Shown: one piece after another, positions 8,712 through 18,099 of the stretch
Position numbering within the stretch: position 1 is the stretch's first letter
Layout: each line of letters opens with the position of its first letter
Source of the DNA: an uncultured Agathobaculum sp.
GTDB taxonomy: Bacteria > Bacillota > Clostridia > Oscillospirales > Butyricicoccaceae
Reading direction: 5' to 3'
DNA length: 41,688 nucleotides
NCBI RefSeq assembly: GCF_944380975.1
Contig: NZ_CALWJK010000017.1
Span: 1-41,688 of the forward strand
Made by a program: the position numbers and the translations under genes
The notes under the pieces: model-generated
The model's database searches: none
The model's input: only the letters and a program-made list of their open reading frames with translations
Told to the model about the DNA's origin: nothing

Positions 8712-9104
8712 TTATGCGTTTTTCTTGGCCTGTGCCTTCTGCTCAAAGCGTTCCTTGGCGACAATGGCGCGCTGGTGCGTGCCCTCACCAATCAGGCCGG
8801 CTTCATCATAAGCCGCGACCTTGAAGGTCAGTATTTTTCCGTTCGGCGCGATTTCCACCAGCTCGGTCTCCACGCGCACCTCCATGCCCTCAGGCGTGGC
8901 GGCGACATGGCTGACATTGACCAGTGTACCGACCGTGGTCTTGCCCTCTTCCAGATGGGGGGCAACCGATGCTGCCGCCGTGTTTTCAATTGCTGCGATC
9001 ATCATGGGCGTGGCATATACCGACACCAGACCGCTGCCAACATTGCATGCCAGCTTATCCGCAGTGACTACGAACTTCTGCTCACCCTTGATTCCGATTT
9101 CCAT
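8712..9104 (-). CDS. Hotdog-fold thioesterase, FlK-like
   Basis: A 130-residue single-domain hotdog protein. The pattern TPMMIAAIENTA, then TVGTLVNVSHVAATPEG, matches the thioesterase family that includes fluoroacetyl-CoA thioesterase FlK. Thr32, Glu40 and His66 fall where the FlK catalytic triad lies. It probably hydrolyses a small acyl-CoA; the substrate is unknown and a defluorination-resistance role should not be assumed. The start lies 4 bases after the serS stop, so it is most likely translated from the serS transcript. Confidence 0.8.
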   Translation of the reverse strand: MEIGIKGEQKFVVTADKLACNVGSGLVSVYATPMMIAAIENTAAASVAPHLEEGKTTVGTLVNVSHVAATPEGMEVRVETELVEIAPNGKILTFKVAAYDEAGLIGEGTHQRAIVAKERFEQKAQAKKNA

Positions 9105-9108
9105 ATTC

Positions 9109-10404
9109 TTACTCTCCCTTTTTGCGGATCTCGGTCATGCCGCCCATATACGGCTGCAGCGGCTTCGGGATAGCAACAGAGCCATCCGCGCGCAGGTTGT
9201 TTTCGAGGAAAGCGATCAGCATACGCGGGGGTGCAACCACCGTGTTGTTGAGCGTATGCGCGAAGTACAGCTCCTTGGAATCCTTGCCGCGCACGCGGAT
9301 GCCCAGACGGCGTGCCTGCGCGTCGCCCAGATTGGAGCAGGAGCCGACCTCAAAATACTTCTTCTGGCGCGGCGACCATGCCTCTACGTCGCAGGACTTC
9401 ACCTTCAGGTCAGCCAGATCGCCCGAGCAGCACTCCAGCGTGCGCACCGGGATATCCAGCGAACGGAAGAAATCGACCGTGTTCTGCCAGAGCTTATCGT
9501 ACCACATCGGGGACTCTTCAGGCTTACAAACGACGACCATTTCCTGCTTCTCAAACTGGTGGATACGGTATACACCGCGCTCCTCGATGCCGTGCGCGCC
9601 GACTTCCTTGCGGAAGCAGGGCGAATAGCTGGTCAGGGTCTGCGGCAGGGTAGCTTCGTCGTTGATGGTGTCGATGAACTTACCGATCATAGAGTGCTCA
9701 GAGGTGCCGATCAGGTACAGATCCTCGCCCTCGATCTTGTACATCATATTCTCCATTTCCTTGAAGGACATAACGCCCTTCACCACATCACCGTGGATCA
9801 TGAACGGCGGGATATAATAGGTGAAGCCGCGGTCGATCATGAAGTCACGCGCATAGGACAGGATGGAAGAATGCAGGCGCGCAATGTCTCCCTTGAGGTA
9901 ATAGAAGCCGTTGCCCGAAGTGCGGCGCGCAGCATCGAGGTCGATGCCGTCGAAAGACTCCATGATATCCACATGATACGGGATTTCGTAATCCGGTACG
10001 ACCGGATCGCCGAACTTCTCGAGTTCAACGTTCTCGGAATCATCCTTGCCGATCGGAACGGACGGGTCGATGATGTTCGGAATGACCATCATGCGGTTTT
10101 TGACTTCCTCGGCAAAGGTCTTTTCATCCTCTTCGAGCTTTGCCATCTCATCGGCCATCGCCTTGACCTCGGCCTTGACCTTCTCTGCCTCGTCCTTCTG
10201 GCCCTTCGCCATCAGGCCGCCGATCTCCTTGGACTTCTTGTTGCGCAGGGCGCGCAGCTCGTCGCAGCGGGTCTTGGCTGCGCGGAACTTGGCGTCAAAT
10301 TCGATGACCTCGTCCACCAGCGGCAGCTTTTCGTCCTGGAACTTCTTCTTGATGTTTTCCTTGACCGCGTCCGGGTTCTGACGGACAAATTTGATATCCA
10401 GCAT
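9109..10404 (-). CDS. serS: Seryl-tRNA synthetase
   Basis: A 431-residue class II synthetase. The long N-terminal antiparallel coiled coil that binds the tRNA-Ser variable arm spans about 30-105. Then come the TSEHSMIG block, motif 2 (RKEVGAHGIEERGVYRIHQFEK) and motif 3 ending in PPRMLIAFLENN. It charges tRNA-Ser with serine. Motif 3 reads NNTVVAPPR where most bacterial enzymes have a GSGLAVGR-like sequence; the essential Arg is kept. No T-box leader is visible upstream. The gene follows the coiled-coil membrane protein gene by 31 bases with a good AAGGAGA site, so it is probably in the parA-parB transcript. Confidence 0.95.
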   Translation of the reverse strand: MLDIKFVRQNPDAVKENIKKKFQDEKLPLVDEVIEFDAKFRAAKTRCDELRALRNKKSKEIGGLMAKGQKDEAEKVKAEVKAMADEMAKLEEDEKTFAEEVKNRMMVIPNIIDPSVPIGKDDSENVELEKFGDPVVPDYEIPYHVDIMESFDGIDLDAARRTSGNGFYYLKGDIARLHSSILSYARDFMIDRGFTYYIPPFMIHGDVVKGVMSFKEMENMMYKIEGEDLYLIGTSEHSMIGKFIDTINDEATLPQTLTSYSPCFRKEVGAHGIEERGVYRIHQFEKQEMVVVCKPEESPMWYDKLWQNTVDFFRSLDIPVRTLECCSGDLADLKVKSCDVEAWSPRQKKYFEVGSCSNLGDAQARRLGIRVRGKDSKELYFAHTLNNTVVAPPRMLIAFLENNLRADGSVAIPKPLQPYMGGMTEIRKKGE

Positions 10405-10435
10405 GATTTTCTTCTCCTTCTATTTCCTTTAATTT

Positions 10436-10978
10436 TTATTCTGCATCGCTATTTTGGCTGTCCATTTGCTGCTGTACCGCTTCAAACAGCTTGTTGATAT
10501 CCGTATCAAAGCCATCCTCTGTGTTGCCCAGCAAACGGTCTTCGCTATACTTCTGCACCAGCGCATCGTATTCCTGCTTGGTCTCATTTGGATTGTCGGC
10601 CAGAAGCTGTGCATTGATGCGAGCAAGAGAGGCATAGACCTCTCGTTCCTCCATACGTTGCTCGGTGGCGCTCACGACATCGGTTTTCGCCAGTTCCATA
10701 TCCAACACTTCGCGCACCTTATCCAGCGCAGCGCTTTGGGCATCATACTGGGCCTGCAAATCTTCCATTTTTTGGGTTGCACCTTGCGCAACCGTTTGCT
10801 GCTCGGTGAGCTGGTTGGTCAGTGTATCCAGCTGACGGTCAGCGCGCGCCTGCGCAACATAGCTAATCAAAATCAGGGCGATCGCCACGGAAAACAGACC
10901 GACGATATAAAAGGTTAGCGTTGTGCGGCTGAGCTTTTTCTCAGGTTTCACCTGCTCAGGCTTTTTCTTTTCGTCCAT
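10436..10978 (-). CDS. Single-pass membrane protein with coiled coil, unknown function
   Basis: A 180-residue protein I do not recognise. A lysine-rich cytoplasmic N-terminus (1-18) is followed by one membrane helix at about 23-43, then a heptad-rich coiled coil (about 48-95), and a helical acidic tail. Topology by the positive-inside rule puts the coiled coil outside. It starts 12 bases after the parB stop with a GGAGGAA site and precedes serS. Its place next to parAB suggests, but does not prove, a link to chromosome segregation or the cell envelope. DivIC-like proteins have a similar layout, but I see no specific match. Confidence 0.75.
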   Translation of the reverse strand: MDEKKKPEQVKPEKKLSRTTLTFYIVGLFSVAIALILISYVAQARADRQLDTLTNQLTEQQTVAQGATQKMEDLQAQYDAQSAALDKVREVLDMELAKTDVVSATEQRMEEREVYASLARINAQLLADNPNETKQEYDALVQKYSEDRLLGNTEDGFDTDINKLFEAVQQQMDSQNSDAE

Positions 10979-10990
10979 AGCAGTTCCTCC

Positions 10991-11863
10991 TTATACGCGC
11001 AAACCGCGCAGCGCTTCGATCAAGCGTTCCAGATCGTCTGCGCCGTAGTATTCCAGCGACAGCGTACCGCTGTTTTTGCCTTGTTCAATGCTGATTTTAC
11101 GGCCGAGTACGCTTTCCAATTCCTTTTCGACCTCCGAGACATAGTCCACGGAAAAGCCTTCGGGCTGCGGCTTAGGCGCCGGCTTTTTGTTCATACGCTT
11201 GGCGAGCGCTTCCGCCTGCCGCACGCTCATGCCGACCATCTGCTTGGCTGCTTCTACACGCTTGTCCTCTTCTGCAACTGCCAGAACAGCGCGCGCATGA
11301 CCGCCGGACAATTTCCCCTCGGATACCATGGTGCGTACCTCATCGGGCAGCGCGAGCAAACGCAATGCATTGGCTACCGCCGGACGGGATTTGACCACGC
11401 GGTGCGCGACCTCCTCTTGCGTCATGCCGAACTGCTGCATGAGCAACTCATAGCCCTCTGCCTCTTCGATGGGATTCAGATCCTGTCGCTGTAAATTCTC
11501 GATCAGCGCGAGCTCCATGACTTCACTCTCATGGGCTTCGAGCACCATGGCGGGGATTTCTTTCAGTCCCGCCAGACGCGCAGCACGCCATCGACGCTCG
11601 CCTGCAATAATCTGATAATATCCGTTTTTGTCTCCCGGCCGCACGGTGATCGGTGTGATGATACCGTGCAAACGAATGCTCTCCGCCAACTCTTCCAGCG
11701 CCTGCTGGTCAAATTTCTTACGCGGCTGGTTGGGGTTTGGCTCGATTTTTGAAAGCGCGATCTGTGATACACTGTCGGTCGCACCGGCAGCGCTCAAATC
11801 AGTCGCATCCGCACCGAACAGGTTGGACAAGCCGCCTCCCAATCCTTTTTTGGTTGACGCCAT
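10991..11863 (-). CDS. parB: Chromosome partitioning protein ParB (Spo0J)
   Basis: A 290-residue ParB. The N-terminus is KKGLGGGLSNLF. The CTP-binding/clamp domain has the NPNQPRKKFD and GERRWRA boxes, then the helix-turn-helix with VKSRPAVANALRLL and SGGHARA, then a C-terminal dimerisation domain. It loads at parS, spreads as a CTP-dependent clamp and recruits SMC. It starts two bases after the parA stop. Two parS sites lie just upstream of parA. SGGHARA and KSRP are ParB/Spo0J-type features and separate it from the Noc-like paralogue upstream. Confidence 0.95.
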   Translation of the reverse strand: MASTKKGLGGGLSNLFGADATDLSAAGATDSVSQIALSKIEPNPNQPRKKFDQQALEELAESIRLHGIITPITVRPGDKNGYYQIIAGERRWRAARLAGLKEIPAMVLEAHESEVMELALIENLQRQDLNPIEEAEGYELLMQQFGMTQEEVAHRVVKSRPAVANALRLLALPDEVRTMVSEGKLSGGHARAVLAVAEEDKRVEAAKQMVGMSVRQAEALAKRMNKKPAPKPQPEGFSVDYVSEVEKELESVLGRKISIEQGKNSGTLSLEYYGADDLERLIEALRGLRV

Positions 11864-11865
11864 GC

Positions 11866-12642
11866 TCAGCCTCTCCCCTTCCTTTCCGTTTTCTTCAGTA
11901 TTTCATCTGCAAGAGACAAATATGCCTCCGCACCGCGGCACAGCCGGTCATAGTCCGTGATGGGCTTACCATGGCTGGGCGCTTCGCTCAGGCGCACATT
12001 ACGCGGCACAACCGATGAAAACACCTGACCCGGGAAGTGCTTTTTCACTTCTTCCACTACCTGAATGGAAAGATTGGTGCGGCCGTCAAACATAGTCAGC
12101 AGCACGCCCTCCAATTCCAGTGCGGGATTCATTGACTTTTTTACCATACGTACCGTTGTCATCAGCTGACTGAGACCTTCCAGCGCATAATACTCGCACT
12201 GGAGCGGCACCAGAAAGCTGTCTGCTGCACACAAGCAGTTGAGCGTCAGCAGACCGAGCGACGGCGGACAATCAATAAAAATGTAATCGTAGTCATCGCG
12301 CACACGGTCCAATACGCTTTTGAGACGGTTTTCCCGGTTTTCCATTGCGATCAAATCCAGTTCCGCGCCCGCCAGATTGACGTTTGCGCCGATCAGATCC
12401 ACCCATTTTGTGGATACAATCGCGCTTTTCACATCCGGCTCATCCGCCACAATCAAATCATAGACCGAGGTTTCGAGCGAACGCGGGTCCACGCCAAAAC
12501 CGGAGGTCGCGTTTCCCTGTGGATCGAAATCACACAGCAGCATGCGCTTGCCACGCTCATAGAGCGCAGCCGCCAGATTGATGGCTGTGGTGGTTTTCCC
12601 TACGCCGCCTTTTTGATTGGCGAACGCGATAATTTTCCCCAT
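11866..12642 (-). CDS. parA: Chromosome partitioning ATPase ParA (Soj)
   Basis: A 258-residue deviant Walker ATPase. KGGVGKTTT is at residues 11-19, the switch DFDPQGNATSGFG follows, and Walker B is FIDCPPSLG. It has the short form typical of chromosomal Soj, without an N-terminal HTH. ATP-dimers bind DNA nonspecifically and are released by ParB; in Bacillus Soj also regulates DnaA. A promoter (12713-12685) and both parS sites precede it. Confidence 0.96.
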   Translation of the reverse strand: MGKIIAFANQKGGVGKTTTAINLAAALYERGKRMLLCDFDPQGNATSGFGVDPRSLETSVYDLIVADEPDVKSAIVSTKWVDLIGANVNLAGAELDLIAMENRENRLKSVLDRVRDDYDYIFIDCPPSLGLLTLNCLCAADSFLVPLQCEYYALEGLSQLMTTVRMVKKSMNPALELEGVLLTMFDGRTNLSIQVVEEVKKHFPGQVFSSVVPRNVRLSEAPSHGKPITDYDRLCRGAEAYLSLADEILKKTERKGRG

Positions 12643-12684
12643 ATCTGGTTCCCTCTTATCTTTGGTAATTTTCCTACGGGTTTC

Positions 12685-12713
12685 ATTATATCACACCCTT
12701 ATTAGAATGCAAA
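12685..12713 (-). promoter_or_regulatory. parA promoter
   Basis: The minus strand has TTTGCA, 17 bases and TATAAT, with an upstream TG that adds extended -10 character. parS site 1 starts only 25 bases upstream of the -35, so ParB bound there could affect transcription. Confidence 0.65.
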
Positions 12714-12737
12714 GCAAATCCCTCAAATTTTCTCGTA

Positions 12738-12753
12738 TGTTTCACGTGAAACA
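12738..12753. promoter_or_regulatory. parS site 1
   Basis: TGTTTCACGTGAAACA is a perfect 16-bp palindrome matching the bacterial parS consensus. It lies upstream of parA and close to the origin. Confidence 0.97.
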
Positions 12754-12790
12754 TAAAAAAGAGAGCTGCCCTGCGGCAGCTCTCTTCTCC
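12754..12790 (-). terminator. Terminator after noc
   Basis: A perfect 12-bp stem (12759-12770/12775-12786) with a 4-base loop is followed by six Ts on the minus strand. It sits exactly between the two parS sites. Confidence 0.9.
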
Positions 12791-12797
12791 GGTTAAA

Positions 12798-12813
12798 TGT
12801 TTCACGTGAAACA
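12798..12813. promoter_or_regulatory. parS site 2
   Basis: A second perfect TGTTTCACGTGAAACA, starting exactly 60 bp from the first and 27 bases past the noc stop codon. Confidence 0.97.
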
Positions 12814-12840
12814 ACCCCGGTTCTCTATATCAAACACACG

Positions 12841-13665
12841 CTATGCCCGCGCATGTGGAATACTGATGGTTAAGGTCAAGCAATCTTCATCCTCGGTTTG
12901 GTCAACCGTTGCGCCAATGCCCGCATCCACCATGACACCGACCGCACGGTTCAGTGTATTAAGAAAAAAGCGGACATCCTTAATCAGGCGCACTACCTTG
13001 CGCTCTCCCCCAACAGGCGGCGCATCCTTTTCCTTGAGCAAAGCATCTATGTACTGCTCCGAACGGCTGACATTCAGATCATGCTCAATGATATATTTGG
13101 TTGCATTGATGCGGTCGTTCTCATCATCAAGCCGCAGCAGACAACGCGCATGACGCTCTGTTAAATTTGCGCTGCGAATCAATTCCATGTTCTGCGTGGA
13201 CAAACGCAGCAGCCTCAACTTGTTTGCCACCGCGGACTGCGTCTTGCCAACCTTGCGCGCGGCTTCCTCCTGCGTCAACCCATACTGATCAATCAATCGC
13301 TTAAAGCCTTCCGCTTCCTCAAAGAAATCCAAATCACGTCGCTGCAAATTTTCCACCAGCGCAATCGCAGAGGAATCTTCATTATCCGCAGCAATCACCA
13401 GACAGGGCACATCATTCAGTCCCGCCACACGCGCGGCACGCAGCCGTCTCTCCCCTGCAACCAATTCGTATCCACCGCCCGGCGCACGACGCACCGTCAG
13501 CGGATTAAGCACACCGTATTGCCGTATGCTTTCCGCAAGCTGCGCAATCGCCTCCGGATCAAAATACTTGCGCGGCTGATTGGGATTGCGCACAATATCA
13601 CTCACCCGCACTCGCCGCAACGTCCGGTCCTCTTTTCCTGTCACCAATGTTAAAACCGACATCAT
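12841..13665 (-). CDS. noc: Noc-like ParB paralogue (nucleoid occlusion)
   Basis: A 274-residue ParB-family protein. It has NPNQPRKYFDPEA and VAGERRLRAARVAG, and its HTH reads GKTQSAVANKLRLLRL with TERHARCL. These HTH residues match Noc (GKSQ-type, TERHAR) rather than Spo0J. The position between rsmG and parA is also that of Bacillus noc. Noc binds its own sites and blocks division over the nucleoid. The N-terminal membrane-targeting helix of Bacillus Noc is not obvious here. The start is the ATG at 13665 (or the adjacent one at 13662) after AAGGAGGAG. The frame is open further upstream without a ribosome site. Confidence 0.85.
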   Translation of the reverse strand: MMSVLTLVTGKEDRTLRRVRVSDIVRNPNQPRKYFDPEAIAQLAESIRQYGVLNPLTVRRAPGGGYELVAGERRLRAARVAGLNDVPCLVIAADNEDSSAIALVENLQRRDLDFFEEAEGFKRLIDQYGLTQEEAARKVGKTQSAVANKLRLLRLSTQNMELIRSANLTERHARCLLRLDDENDRINATKYIIEHDLNVSRSEQYIDALLKEKDAPPVGGERKVVRLIKDVRFFLNTLNRAVGVMVDAGIGATVDQTEDEDCLTLTISIPHARA

Positions 13666-13840
13666 GTCATCTCCTCCTTGTGCTGTCGACCGGCCCAAAA
13701 CACCACGCCGGTTTGTCCTTCGGTAATAGATTACCATATTATTACATTTTGGCAAGGAAAATCGACCGCAAAACCTGCGTTATTCGACACGCATTTGTCA
13801 TTTCCTCCCAGATATCACACATTTCCATGCATTTTCGGAC

Positions 13841-13875
13841 AAAAAATAACCCTCTGTAATTTCCATACAGAGGGT
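13841..13875 (-). terminator. Terminator after rsmG
   Basis: The perfect 10-bp stem ACCCTCTGTA/TACAGAGGGT (13849-13858/13866-13875) is followed by TATTTTTT on the minus strand. Confidence 0.9.
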
Positions 13876-13897
13876 AAACAACTTGTAATGTATTTTC

Positions 13898-14602
13898 TCA
13901 GAGCGGATCAGTTTGAATCTTTTTGAAACGGCGCGGATACTTGTCCGGCGTTTCATTGATTTTTTGCAGACGCACCAACACGCGCTCAACCCCATCATGC
14001 GGCACTGTATATCGAAGCAATTCCGCGGACGGTGCACCCAACACAGCAAATGCCTGCGACGCAGAACCGACTTCATCCATGCAGTCGGCCGCCTTCATCG
14101 CATAAAACGCACCGCCCACTTTTATCATCGGCAGCGCCAGCTCACAGAGCATACGAAGCTCCGCCACCGCACGGGAAACTGCAAGATCAAACGATGCACG
14201 ATGTACCGCTGCAAACTCTTCCGCACGCCCATGCACCGGGAGGACATTGGTCAGTTCAAGCGCATCGACCACCTCAGAGAGAAAATCAATACGCTTACGC
14301 TGCGCATCCAATAAGGTAAATTCCGCACCCGGGCAAAGGATCGCAAGCGGTAGACCAGGAAAGCCCGCGCCAGTGCCCACATCCAGCACAGTCTGCCCTT
14401 TCTTAATATAAGGCGCAAGCGAAGCGCAGTCGAGAAAGTGGCGTGTGACGACTTCACAGGGATCGGTCACGGCGGTAAGATTCATCACCTTATTCTTTTC
14501 GAGCAGTAAATCCGAGTAACGCAATAATTTATCCACAGCTTGTGGAGAAACTTCCGGGATAAACTCCCGCAAGCCGGAAACCAACAGCTCATATGCGGTC
14601 AT
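13898..14602 (-). CDS. rsmG: 16S rRNA m7G527 methyltransferase RsmG
   Basis: A 234-residue SAM methyltransferase. [21 protein letters not shown] is followed by the SAM motif [16 protein letters not shown] and the SRAVAEL block. It methylates N7 of G527 in 16S rRNA (E. coli numbering), and its loss gives low-level streptomycin resistance in other bacteria. Its start overlaps the mnmG stop by ATGA, as in many genomes. The C-terminus ([11 protein letters not shown]) is typical. A perfect DnaA-box sequence TTATCCACA lies inside the gene at 14529-14537. Confidence 0.96.
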   Translation of the reverse strand: MTAYELLVSGLREFIPEVSPQAVDKLLRYSDLLLEKNKVMNLTAVTDPCEVVTRHFLDCASLAPYIKKGQTVLDVGTGAGFPGLPLAILCPGAEFTLLDAQRKRIDFLSEVVDALELTNVLPVHGRAEEFAAVHRASFDLAVSRAVAELRMLCELALPMIKVGGAFYAMKAADCMDEVGSASQAFAVLGAPSAELLRYTVPHDGVERVLVRLQKINETPDKYPRRFKKIQTDPL

Positions 14603-16485
14603 GCCTTGTCCTCCTTCCAGCGCGTTTCGATATAGATCATCAGCGCGGTAATATCCGCCGGTGACACACCGGAGATACGCGCGGCTTGTCCGAAGTTGAG
14701 CGGCCGTACTGCATTCAGCTTTTGCCGCGCTTCCAACCGAAGTGATTCAACCTGTTCATAATCCAAATCGGGCGGCAGCGGGCGAGACTGCAATTTGCGA
14801 TACTGCTCCACGTCCTTCTGCTGGCGGCCAATATAGCCCGCATACTTGACGCGGATCTCCACCTGCTCACGGATGACCGCAGGCAGCATGGGTCGTTCCG
14901 GATCAAACAAAGCCAAATCCGCATAGCTGAGTTCCGGACGACGCAGCAGGTCGATCAGCTTGCACCCAGCCTTGACCGGTGCGCTGTTCTTTCCTGCCAA
15001 AAATCCATTGAGCGCATCCGACGGCGCAATACCGACCGCAGCAATGCGGTCGATCTCTGTCTGAACCTGTTCGTATTTGTGACGTACCTTTTCCCCGCGC
15101 TCCGGTGGGTTCAGGCCAATGCGCGCACCAATCGGAACCAGACGTTCATCGGCATTATCCTGCCGCAGCAGCAGACGGTATTCCGAACGCGAAGTCATCA
15201 TACGATACGGCTCATTTGTACCGCGGGTTACCAAGTCATCAATCAGCGTACCGATATAACCGTCCGCGCGATCAAGGATGAGCGGCTCTTCTCCCTTGAT
15301 GGCAAGCGCCGCATTCACGCCTGCGACCAGACCCTGTGCGGCAGCCTCTTCATAACCGGACGAACCACAGAACTGACCTGCACCATACAAACCCTTGACC
15401 TTTTTGGTTTCGAGCGTCGGGCGCAGCTCCAATGGATCGACGCAATCGTATTCAATCGCATAAGCCGGCCGCATGATCTCCGCATGTTCCAACCCCTTGA
15501 CCGTATGCAGCATATCGCGCTGCACATCAAACGGCATGGAAGAGGAAAAGCCCTGCACATAGATTTCTTCCGTGTCTAGTCCCATCGGCTCCAAAAACAG
15601 CTGATGACGCGGTTTATCCGCAAAGCGCACCACCTTATCCTCAATGGACGGACAATAGCGCGGGCCAACGCCTTCGATCTGACCGCCATAAAGCGGAGAG
15701 CGGTCAAGATTCGCACGGATAAGCTCATGCGTGCGGTCGGTGGTATAAGTCAGATAGCAGACCACACGGTTTTCCGGCGGTCGGTCGGTTTCAAAAGAAA
15801 ACGGGATGATCTCCTTCTCCCCTTCCTGCAATTCCAGACCAGAAAAATCAATCGAACGGCGGTGGATACGCGGCGGTGTACCGGTCTTGAAACGCTGCAG
15901 ATGCAAACCAAGCGCACGCAGTGACTCAGTCAGCGGCTTTGCTGCCGCCATGCCGTCCGGGCCACTCTCGCGCGCATATTCGCCAATAATGATACGCCCG
16001 CCAAGGAACGTACCGGACGCAATGATGACCGCTTTGGCAGGGTGGCGCGCGCCGATCGCAGTCACAACAGCGGATACTGCGCCGTTTTCGGTTTCGACCG
16101 AAACGATCTCATCCTGCATCAACTGCAAACCTTCCTGCTGCTCGAGGGCATGCTTCATATACGTGCGGTATTTAACACGGTCAGCCTGCGCGCGCAGCGA
16201 ATGCACTGCCGGGCCTTTGCCGCGGTTGAGCATGCGATACTGGATGCAGGCCGCATCCGCCGCCCGCGCCATCTCTCCTCCCAGTGCATCAATCTCGCGC
16301 ACCAGATGCCCTTTCGCCGTGCCGCCAATGGCAGGATTGCACGGCATGTTGCCCACAGCGTCCAGATTGATCGTAAAACACGCGGTTTTCATCCCAAGGC
16401 GTGCAGCGGCAAGCGCCGCTTCAATACCCGCATGCCCCGCACCAACAACGACAACGTCAAAGGCTTCGGCTGGAAAAACCGTCAT
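14599..16485 (-). CDS. mnmG: tRNA uridine-34 carboxymethylaminomethylation enzyme MnmG
   Basis: A 628-residue FAD protein. The dinucleotide-binding motif [13 protein letters not shown] is at 12-24. [21 protein letters not shown], the [11 protein letters not shown] region and the helical C-terminal domain ending in YIETRW follow. With MnmE it forms the (carboxymethyl)aminomethyl group on U34 of several tRNAs, using FAD, NADH and methylene-THF. The start is the ATG at 16485 after GGAGGAGGAT; the frame is open nine codons further. The gene is translationally coupled to rsmG. A DnaA box lies in its promoter region. Confidence 0.97.
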   Translation of the reverse strand: MTVFPAEAFDVVVVGAGHAGIEAALAAARLGMKTACFTINLDAVGNMPCNPAIGGTAKGHLVREIDALGGEMARAADAACIQYRMLNRGKGPAVHSLRAQADRVKYRTYMKHALEQQEGLQLMQDEIVSVETENGAVSAVVTAIGARHPAKAVIIASGTFLGGRIIIGEYARESGPDGMAAAKPLTESLRALGLHLQRFKTGTPPRIHRRSIDFSGLELQEGEKEIIPFSFETDRPPENRVVCYLTYTTDRTHELIRANLDRSPLYGGQIEGVGPRYCPSIEDKVVRFADKPRHQLFLEPMGLDTEEIYVQGFSSSMPFDVQRDMLHTVKGLEHAEIMRPAYAIEYDCVDPLELRPTLETKKVKGLYGAGQFCGSSGYEEAAAQGLVAGVNAALAIKGEEPLILDRADGYIGTLIDDLVTRGTNEPYRMMTSRSEYRLLLRQDNADERLVPIGARIGLNPPERGEKVRHKYEQVQTEIDRIAAVGIAPSDALNGFLAGKNSAPVKAGCKLIDLLRRPELSYADLALFDPERPMLPAVIREQVEIRVKYAGYIGRQQKDVEQYRKLQSRPLPPDLDYEQVESLRLEARQKLNAVRPLNFGQAARISGVSPADITALMIYIETRWKEDKA

Positions 16486-16512
16486 GAATCCTCCTCCTTC
16501 TTCGTGCGTCAC

Positions 16513-16670
16513 AGAGAGTCATGGATAAAGAATAGACCAGCCAAACTTTATCCACACTTGTTGATAACTCTGTGTAAACTTTGGATAACTTGCACTTTTG
16601 GCAAATAAATTGATAACAGAAATAAAATATTACATACTGATATTACAAATAGTAATATAGTTATCCCACG
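16513..16670. promoter_or_regulatory. AT-rich mnmG upstream region with DnaA boxes
   Basis: It holds a perfect TTATCCACA (16548-16556) and a one-mismatch box on the other strand (16580-16588, TTATCCAAA). A minus-strand TATTCT at 16534-16529 could be the -10 of mnmG; the box would then lie over its -35 region. An AT-rich hairpin (16640-16646/16652-16658) sits nearer mnmE. Confidence 0.55.
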
Positions 16671-16703
16671 GAAAAGGGCCGCTGCGCGCGGCAGGCGGCC
16701 CTT
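16671..16703 (-). terminator. Probable terminator after mnmE
   Basis: A perfect 9-bp GC-rich stem (16674-16682/16695-16703) lies 20 bases past the mnmE stop. The minus-strand tail is TTTT, so it is modest. Confidence 0.65.
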
Positions 16704-16722
16704 CTCACTGTGGCATACATAT

Positions 16723-18084
16723 TTACTTTCCCACGCAAAAATCACTGAAAATCCGGGAAACCACCGCTTCGGTCACGGTCTCGCCCGTGATTTCCCCAAG
16801 CGCGGCAATCGCGCCTTCCGCATCCATCACGACCGCATCTGGTGTCATACCGGACTGTGCAGCATACAGCGCCGCTTCGCAGCGCTCCGCCGCGCGAGCC
16901 AGAGCGGCAGCCTGACGGGCGTTAGTAATCAGCGCGCCGTCAAACGCACCGTCTCCCAAGCCAATCGTGCGCGGAATGAGCGAAAGCAGCTTGTCCATGC
17001 CCTCACCGGTCTTGGCGGACAGAGGCACAATATGCAGAAAATGTTTTTTGAGCAGCTTTTCATCCAGCTGCTGCGGCAAATCAACCTTATTGACCACGGC
17101 AATCGCACGGTGGCCCGCTGCGCGGGCAAGCACCAGCATATCCTCGTCGCCGATCGGCTGCGAACCGTCAAACACCGCAAGGATCAGTGCGGAAGCGGAT
17201 GCTTCCGCCATTGCACGGTCGATACCCGCCTGTTCGATCGGGTCGGTCGTGTCTCGCAGACCTGCCGTATCGGTCACGCGCAGCAAAAGCTGGCCGACCT
17301 TTACGTTTTCCTCAATCAGGTCGCGGGTCGTGCCCGGAATATCGGTGACGATAGCGCGTTCACGACCAAGCAGCGTATTGAGCAGCGTACTTTTGCCCGC
17401 ATTCGGACGGCCCAAAATCACACATGGAACACCCTCGCGCAGAATACGGCCGCGCTCATAGCTTTCGGCCATTGCATACAAACGGCTGGTGGTACGGTGC
17501 AGCAGTGCAGCGGCATCATCAAACAAGATCGGGTCGATATCCTCATCCGGGAAATCCACGACCGCATGAAAATGCGCTACCATGCCGATCAAATCTTCCC
17601 GCATCTGCTGCACGGGAGAACCGACCGCACCCATCATCTGCGCCGCTGCATTCTGCGCGGCCTCGGCGGTGCGGGCGGTGATCAAATCGTGCACGGCTTC
17701 CGCTTCGGATAAACCGAGCTTGCCATTCAGAAATGCCCGGCGAGTAAATTCACCTGCTTCGGCCTGCCGCACGCCCTGCGCAAACAGCGCATCCAGCGCT
17801 TGCTGCAAAACAGCGGTCGAACCATGGCATTGCAATTCCGCCATCGACTCACCCGTGTAGGTATGCGGCGCATGAAAGACTACCGCATAGCAGCAGTCTA
17901 TCATCTTGCCGTTTTTATCATGCAGCGTGCCGTAAACCAGCTTTTGCCCCGGTGCATCCAGCATACGCTTGCCGTTTTTTGCACGGAAAATGGTATCTAC
18001 CGCCTGTATCGCCTGCTCACCAGACACCCGAATCAAACCGATCGGTCCGCCGGCGGAAGAAATGGCGGCAATCGTATCGTTCAT
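16723..18084 (-). CDS. mnmE: tRNA modification GTPase MnmE
   Basis: A 453-residue protein. The N-terminal tetrahydrofolate-binding domain comes first, then a helical domain with an inserted Ras-like G domain (GRPNAGKS, TTRD, DTAG, NKVD), and the C-terminal CVGK that delivers the activating cysteine. It is the partner of MnmG, but here mnmG sits beyond its own promoter and a terminator rather than in one unit. The start is the ATG at 18084, eight bases after GGGG; a TTG two codons upstream is less likely. Confidence 0.96.
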   Translation of the reverse strand: MNDTIAAISSAGGPIGLIRVSGEQAIQAVDTIFRAKNGKRMLDAPGQKLVYGTLHDKNGKMIDCCYAVVFHAPHTYTGESMAELQCHGSTAVLQQALDALFAQGVRQAEAGEFTRRAFLNGKLGLSEAEAVHDLITARTAEAAQNAAAQMMGAVGSPVQQMREDLIGMVAHFHAVVDFPDEDIDPILFDDAAALLHRTTSRLYAMAESYERGRILREGVPCVILGRPNAGKSTLLNTLLGRERAIVTDIPGTTRDLIEENVKVGQLLLRVTDTAGLRDTTDPIEQAGIDRAMAEASASALILAVFDGSQPIGDEDMLVLARAAGHRAIAVVNKVDLPQQLDEKLLKKHFLHIVPLSAKTGEGMDKLLSLIPRTIGLGDGAFDGALITNARQAAALARAAERCEAALYAAQSGMTPDAVVMDAEGAIAALGEITGETVTEAVVSRIFSDFCVGK

Positions 18085-18099
18085 AGACAATACCCCGCG

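Noticed and set aside
9109-10435. T-box leader before serS
   Set aside because: Only 31 bases separate serS from the gene upstream; no specifier or antiterminator structure.
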